Assembly: GCA_964632485.1 (NCBI GenBank)
Contig: CAZWDO010000003.1
Coordinates: 1-28,508, forward strand
Length of the DNA: 28,508 nt
Reading direction: 5' to 3'
Origin: CAZWDO01 sp964632485 [NCBI: uncultured bacterium]
GTDB lineage: Bacteria > JAGOEH01
The notes under the pieces were generated by a model. That model did no database searches and had not been told where the DNA came from. It saw nothing but the letters and a program-made list of their open reading frames with translations. The position numbers were made by a program, and so were the translations under genes. Positions within the stretch are counted from its first letter, which is position 1; each line of letters begins with the position of its first letter. Positions 25,088 to 28,508 of the stretch are shown here, piece after piece.

Positions 25088-25798
25088 TTATTTTGTGGAT
25101 TGCCATAAGTTTTCAATATAAAGCTGATATTTTTTCTTTTTTTCAGCTTGCCAGGCCAATTCTGCCTCGGATACACGTAGATAAGTCAAATGAAATTTTT
25201 CTCTTGAAACAGCGAGACGATCAAGTGTCTCAGGAAACGGTAATAATGCAGCAAAACGGGGAATCAGACGGCAGTATCCGAACTCTTCAGCCAGTTTGTC
25301 ATCGCTGGTAAATACGGGAGCATTTGCGGAGCGCTGAAGATGAAATTCATTTTTATCCATCAGCTCTTCTCTGATAATCTTGGGAACTCCATCCACATCT
25401 AATTGATAATAGCCTACATAGAGTTCATGGCGGATTCCCGGTATGACTGTGAACAGCTTCGAAAGGGGGGGCAGATGTGCGTTGAGCTGAAAGGCCAAGA
25501 GATGGAGTGAACTCAAGGGGATGATATCGATATTTTGGGCGAGCGCCAGGGTTTTAACTAACGTCGCGCCAATGCGTAATCCGGTAAAGGAACCGGGTCC
25601 GACAATGGCCAGAATGCGGGATATCTGTTCCAATTTGATTCTGCATTCAGTGAGTAAAATATCAAGTTGTTCAGGCAGCATTTCGGCATGGGTTCGTCCG
25701 TTTTCAACCATTATCTCACCGATCCATTTAGTCCCGCGCCACACCGCCAGTTGGCAACGCTTTGTTGAAGTGTCCATCGCTAATATGGTATGGTTCAT
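25088..25798 (-). CDS. tsaB: tRNA t6A biosynthesis protein TsaB
   Basis: TsaB is the inactive ASKHA-fold partner that stabilises TsaD in the complex making N6-threonylcarbamoyladenosine at position 37 of tRNAs reading ANN codons. The 236-aa product shows the family start LAMDTSTKRCQLAVW (6-20) and the strongly conserved IVGPGSFTGLRIGATLVKTLA stretch in two blocks near 64-85. The length is normal. It overlaps tsaE by four bases at its start, which fixes the operon purE-tsaE-tsaB. TsaD, the catalytic partner, is not in this window. Confidence 0.93.
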   Translation of the reverse strand: MNHTILAMDTSTKRCQLAVWRGTKWIGEIMVENGRTHAEMLPEQLDILLTECRIKLEQISRILAIVGPGSFTGLRIGATLVKTLALAQNIDIIPLSSLHLLAFQLNAHLPPLSKLFTVIPGIRHELYVGYYQLDVDGVPKIIREELMDKNEFHLQRSANAPVFTSDDKLAEEFGYCRLIPRFAALLPFPETLDRLAVSREKFHLTYLRVSEAELAWQAEKKKKYQLYIENLWQSTK

Positions 25799-26286
25799 GA
25801 TGTCAGTTCCAATTTCGCAAGGTGATCAAAGAAAAAACCAGATTCATCATCATCGGAAAAAAAATACGCGGTTCGCCGATATTCAGTATCCATCCGGATG
25901 AATATCCCGATCAGAGGAGAAAAAAGTAAATAATCGCGGACCTTATAGGCCCATTCAACAAAAAAAATGGTGCGTTCATCACTTAGAATTTCATCCAATC
26001 CCAAATCCTCAAACTGGGACCGACCCCCCAATCGATAAAGATCAATATGGAAAATACGGAATATTTCAGTTTGATATTCATGGACCAGAGTGAAAGTAGG
26101 ACTATCCACCCAATCGGAGGCGATGCCCAAAGACTCGATAATCGATTTAACTAAGGTTGTTTTACCGGCGCCTATGGGACCATCCAGAGTAAAATGAATC
26201 CCGGATCGGAGCCCTCTAGCCATCCAATTCCCGAGACTGCAAGTCTGTTCCAGATGATTGAGATCGAAACGGGTTTGATATTTCAT
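25795..26286 (-). CDS. tsaE: tRNA t6A biosynthesis ATPase TsaE
   Basis: TsaE is the P-loop ATPase that resets the TsaBD complex during t6A synthesis. The 163-aa protein has Walker A GPIGAGKT (36-43), the threonine-rich SPTFTLVHEY (62-71), FHIDLYRL (79-86, with the conserved His, Asp and Arg) and VEWAYK (110-115), the family's Glu-Trp switch. The length is typical. Four-base overlaps at both ends (with purE upstream and tsaB downstream) indicate coupled translation. Confidence 0.95.
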   Translation of the reverse strand: MKYQTRFDLNHLEQTCSLGNWMARGLRSGIHFTLDGPIGAGKTTLVKSIIESLGIASDWVDSPTFTLVHEYQTEIFRIFHIDLYRLGGRSQFEDLGLDEILSDERTIFFVEWAYKVRDYLLFSPLIGIFIRMDTEYRRTAYFFSDDDESGFFFDHLAKLELTS

Positions 26287-26738
26287 TGAGCCAGTTTGGA
26301 TTTATATTCCTGATACGCTAGCGCTAAGGCATCATCCGACAGGCTGAGAATTTGCGCAGCAAAGAGCGCGGCATTTTTCATTCCGGCTTTTCCGATTGCC
26401 ATACAAGCCACGGGAACTCCTCCCGGCATCTGTACAATAGAATATAACGCATCCACTCCCTGAAGATGCGAACCGGGCAGGGGCACGCCGATGACTGGCA
26501 AGGTTGTGTATGAAGCGATTACACCCGGCAGATGCGCCGCCATCCCTGCACCTGCAATTATTATCTTGATACCTCGGTCAGCGGCCTTTTCGGCTAATTG
26601 GCGAGTTCCTTCAGGATTGCGGTGAGCCGATGAAAAATGAATCTCATAATGAATTTTGAATTGTTTGAAGATATCTTCCAGCGGTTCGAGGAAGATTTCA
26701 TCTGAACGGCTACCCAGGACAATTAATATATCACTCAT
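26283..26738 (-). CDS. purE: N5-carboxyaminoimidazole ribonucleotide mutase PurE (class I)
   Basis: PurE moves the carboxyl group of N5-CAIR to give CAIR in de novo purine synthesis. The 151-aa product is class I in length and motifs: VLGSRSD (7-13), SSAHRNPEGT (36-45) with the catalytic-loop His39, AGAGMAAHLPGVIA (62-75), IGVPLPGS (83-90) and QMPGGVPVACMAIG (103-116). AAAAGGAGG stands at ideal distance from the ATG at 26738. Class I PurE normally needs PurK to supply N5-CAIR; purK is not in the window. It is the first gene of the purE-tsaE-tsaB cluster, just beyond the terminator of the tRNA-Ala gene. Confidence 0.96.
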   Translation of the reverse strand: MSDILIVLGSRSDEIFLEPLEDIFKQFKIHYEIHFSSAHRNPEGTRQLAEKAADRGIKIIIAGAGMAAHLPGVIASYTTLPVIGVPLPGSHLQGVDALYSIVQMPGGVPVACMAIGKAGMKNAALFAAQILSLSDDALALAYQEYKSKLAQ

Positions 26739-26816
26739 TCTATTCCTCCTTTTAGACTGGATCTGTAGCGATAAAAATTTTTAACTTGACTTTTTCTTTA
26801 AAAATCGATAAAGTAT

Positions 26817-26846
26817 AAAAAAAAACCACCCCTGGAGGGTGGTTTT
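26817..26846 (-). terminator. Rho-independent terminator of tRNA-Ala
   Basis: On the minus strand a perfect 10-bp stem (26846-26837 with 26831-26822, 5-nt loop) runs into a stretch of T (complement of 26825-26817). It begins 6 bp after the 3' end of the tRNA and separates it from purE. Confidence 0.85.
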
Positions 26847-26851
26847 GGGAG

Positions 26852-26924
26852 TGGAGCCTACGGGGATCGAACCCGTGACCTCTTGACTGCCAGTCAAACG
26901 CGCTCCCAGCTGCGCTAAGGCCCC
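26852..26924 (-). tRNA. tRNA-Ala (anticodon GGC)
   Basis: The 73-nt minus-strand sequence folds into a full cloverleaf: acceptor stem GGGGCCT with AGGCTCC (one G-T pair), a D-arm with AGCTGGGAGC, a 7-nt anticodon loop CTGGCAG giving anticodon GGC, and a T-arm ACGGG-TTCGATC-CCCGT. The discriminator base is A. The terminal CCA is not encoded. Ala(GGC) reads GCC and GCU codons. Confidence 0.97.
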
Positions 26925-26935
26925 ACAGTTCGCAT

Positions 26936-26964
26936 AGTATACAAAAACTTCATGTTTTTGTCAA
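26936..26964 (-). promoter_or_regulatory. Sigma70-type promoter of tRNA-Ala
   Basis: On the minus strand TTGACA (26964-26959), 17 bp, then TATACT (26941-26936): 11 of 12 consensus positions. A start site near 26929 would leave about 5 nt before the tRNA 5' end, as is common for stable-RNA genes. Confidence 0.75.
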
Positions 26965-26985
26965 GCTTTTTTTTTAATTTTTCAC

Positions 26986-26991
26986 TATAAT
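26986..26991 (+). promoter_or_regulatory. Possible -10 element for mtnA
   Basis: A perfect TATAAT lies 18 bp before the mtnA ATG at 27010, but no -35 is found at 16-18 bp (TTGTCA at 26958 is 22 bp away). This leaves only a very short leader. Confidence 0.3.
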
Positions 26992-27009
26992 AACGAGAAA
27001 GGACGTAAT

Positions 27010-28053
27010 ATGCTCGTTGATGGCAAAGCTTTTCGAACTGTTTGGATGGAGGGCATGACTGTTTGCATGATTGACCAGATACGGTTGCCCCATTTTTTCG
27101 AGATTTATCGCAGTCCTGATTACCAAACGACAGCCCGGGCGATACAAACGATGATAGTACGTGGCGCAGGAGCGTTGGCCGGGGCGGGAGCCTATGGCAT
27201 GGTACAGGTCTTCCAAACCAGTGTGGATGATAACGCTATTTGGGCGGGTTATCAATTGATGCGCAGTACCCGGCCCACCGCTCAAAATTTATTCTATGCC
27301 GTTGATCGGGTCTATCAGGCGGGAATGCAGGGAGACGACATTGGACATCGCTCCCAATTGGCGCTTGAAGAGGCTTCGCGGTTATGCGACGAGGATTCGC
27401 AGTTAGCCGCCCAGATAGGCGCGAATGGTAACACGCTAATTGCCGATGACGCGCGGATTTTGACTCACTGCAACGCCGGCTGGTTAGCTTTTGTTGATTG
27501 GGGAACTGCTTTAGCGCCCATATATCGCGCCCACCAGGAAGGAAAAAAAGTGTTTGTCTATGTGGACGAAACGCGGCCATTGCTTCAGGGAGCGCGCCTT
27601 ACGGCGTGGGAATTAGCCGGGTACGGAATTCCCCATACGATCATACCAGATAATGCCGCTGCTTATTATATGGCTAAAAAACAAATCGATCTTGTGATTA
27701 CCGGCGCCGACCGGATTGCCGCCAACGGGGATACCGCCAATAAAATCGGCACACTGGACCGCGCGATTTTAGCAACGTATTTCGGTATCCCTTTTTATAT
27801 CGCTGCCCCCACGACGACTATCGATTTTAATACCCCCAACGGCGCCAATATTCCGATTGAAGAACGATCACCCAATGAAGTCCATTATGCCTCCGGAATT
27901 CTGGACGACGGGCAGTTTTCTCGTGTCCGGCTTTCACCGTCCGTGAGTCCCGCCAATAACCCCGCTTTCGATGTGACTCCGCATGAGTTGATTACCAAGT
28001 ATATCACGGAAAAGGGGATTCATTCAGCCGGTGAACTTGCTCAATTAAAATAA
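27010..28053 (+). CDS. mtnA: S-methyl-5-thioribose-1-phosphate isomerase MtnA
   Basis: MtnA converts methylthioribose-1-phosphate to methylthioribulose-1-phosphate in methionine salvage. AAAGGA precedes the ATG. The 347-aa length is normal, and the family motifs are present: IVRGAGALAGAGAYG (49-63), LTHCNAGWLA (151-160) with catalytic-type Cys154, VDETRPLLQGARLTAWEL (185-202), TGADRIAANGD (231-241) with Asp234, and NKIGTLDRAILA (244-255). Other members of this eIF2B-alpha-like family isomerise ribose-1,5-bisphosphate or 5-deoxyribose-1-phosphate; no mtnB, mtnC, mtnK or mtnP gene is adjacent to settle the pathway. The gene appears monocistronic. Confidence 0.93.
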   Translation: MLVDGKAFRTVWMEGMTVCMIDQIRLPHFFEIYRSPDYQTTARAIQTMIVRGAGALAGAGAYGMVQVFQTSVDDNAIWAGYQLMRSTRPTAQNLFYAVDRVYQAGMQGDDIGHRSQLALEEASRLCDEDSQLAAQIGANGNTLIADDARILTHCNAGWLAFVDWGTALAPIYRAHQEGKKVFVYVDETRPLLQGARLTAWELAGYGIPHTIIPDNAAAYYMAKKQIDLVITGADRIAANGDTANKIGTLDRAILATYFGIPFYIAAPTTTIDFNTPNGANIPIEERSPNEVHYASGILDDGQFSRVRLSPSVSPANNPAFDVTPHELITKYITEKGIHSAGELAQLK

Positions 28054-28177
28054 TGGGTTATGCTAATCTTTCTTTCCAAGTTTAACCCGCTGGAAAGCCC
28101 AGCTACTTGTAAAAATTACGTTTGCTCTGATTGATGGCGCGGTGTAATTTTCAGTTTTTCCCCGCTTCAAAAATAAA

Positions 28178-28206
28178 TTGACAAACCCCGTCTTTTTCAT
28201 TATATT
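28178..28206 (+). promoter_or_regulatory. Sigma70-type promoter for terminal barrel-like gene
   Basis: TTGACA (28178-28183), exactly 17 bp, TATATT (28201-28206): 11 of 12 consensus positions. The start would be near 28213, about 43 nt before the ATG at 28256. Confidence 0.65.
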
Positions 28207-28255
28207 GAACCGTTGGAACCCGTCTGATGTTTTAGCTTTAAACGGAAGGAAGCCT

Positions 28256-28508
28256 ATGCGATCGCTCCCAGTCCTGCTCATTTGTGTTCTATTCGGCATA
28301 TTATCCGCGCAAGAACTCAAACCGATTACCTATCAGTATTTTGCGAATCTGGGGATTGGGTACTTGCGACCGGAAGGGCAGGTACAGGAGCTCATGTCGG
28401 GGGCTTCATATTTGCAATTAGGGTTTCATTACCGGGTTTTAAAGAGATTAACCGGTGGGATTGATTTCAATATCGCCAGTTTGCCCCCGGAGTTTAAACA
28501 TGTGGAGA
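28256..28508 (+). CDS. Exported protein, probable outer-membrane barrel (3' end missing)
   Basis: The gene runs off the end of the window; 84 codons are visible. The ATG at 28256 follows GGAAGGA (28244-28250). Residues 1-18 (MRSLPVLLICVLFGILSA) form a clear signal peptide with probable cleavage before Gln19. The following part has alternating aromatic and polar residues (YQYFANLGIGYLRPEG, YLQLGFHYRVL) as in the first strands of an outer-membrane barrel. No family is recognised, and the barrel call is by composition only. Confidence 0.7.
   Translation, partial: MRSLPVLLICVLFGILSAQELKPITYQYFANLGIGYLRPEGQVQELMSGASYLQLGFHYRVLKRLTGGIDFNIASLPPEFKHVE

Noticed and set aside
26786-26814. Plus-strand TTGACT-17-TAAAGT, promoter-like, pointing into the tRNA antisense strand
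   Set aside because: The -10 is weak, the region is AT-rich, and a transcript would run antisense through the terminator and tRNA. Kept only as a curiosity.
28112-28151. AT-rich 8-bp inverted repeat downstream of mtnA followed by a short T-run
   Set aside because: The loop is about 24 nt and the stem has only weak pairs, so terminator function is doubtful.
1-28508. Search for CRISPR arrays, insertion sequences, integrase or phage genes, and toxin-antitoxin pairs
   Set aside because: No direct-repeat array, transposase motif, terminal inverted repeats, or att-like duplication beside the tRNA was seen.

Overview
The window looks like part of the chromosome of an anaerobic, fermentative Gram-negative bacterium of the FCB superphylum (Bacteroidota and its candidate-phylum relatives such as Marinimicrobia, KSB1, Calditrichota or Cloacimonadota). 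Three things point there: a secreted protein ending in a type IX (Por) secretion sorting domain (7249-8424), an OmpA/PD40 lipoprotein whose layout resembles PorE (2681-4171), and several outer-membrane beta-barrel-like proteins. A trimeric NADH-linked [FeFe] hydrogenase (14866-18995) implies hydrogen-evolving or electron-bifurcating fermentation. There is no phage, transposon, CRISPR array or other clear mobile DNA. The placement below superphylum level is inference.

Layout. 210-5135 is all minus strand: a PAP2/Aur1-like membrane phosphatase or transferase overlapping a barrel-like protein, an unrecognised 199-aa protein with a possible CheD-like fold, the PorE-like lipoprotein, and another barrel protein. 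A divergent promoter region (5136-5379) leads rightward to a CPA2 cation/H+ antiporter fused to a PTS EIIA domain, then to the secreted type IX cargo. Next come a minus-strand SpoU/TrmH RNA methyltransferase, a plus-strand EamA exporter, and a second CPA2 antiporter whose EIIA-like partner is a separate downstream gene. An exported amidohydrolase on the minus strand shares a divergent promoter region with a perfect-consensus sigma70-type promoter. That promoter drives a small orphan ORF and probably the hydCBA hydrogenase operon.

From 26738 down to 19077 almost everything is on the minus strand in tightly packed, often overlapping genes: purE-tsaE-tsaB, an RluA-type pseudouridine synthase, a sodium:solute symporter, a small exported repeat protein, a dGTPase-like HD hydrolase, two small unknown proteins and a bacteriohemerythrin. 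A tRNA-Ala(GGC) gene with its own promoter and terminator separates this block from mtnA (methylthioribose-1-phosphate isomerase) on the plus strand. The window ends inside another exported, probably barrel-type protein.

Themes. Two monovalent cation/proton antiporters each paired with an EIIA-type regulatory domain suggest control of ion homeostasis by phosphotransfer or by energy state. The hydrogenase disposes of reductant, and the hemerythrin next to it may sense or bind O2. Several intergenic regions carry near-consensus TTGACA-(16/17)-TATAAT promoters, unlike the -33/-7 promoters known from Bacteroidetes. The items most worth following up are the paired antiporter/EIIA modules, the small ORF under the perfect promoter, the unusual L1 motif of the hydrogenase, the CheD-like protein and the four-repeat exported protein. 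No intergenic stretch exceeds about 300 bases.
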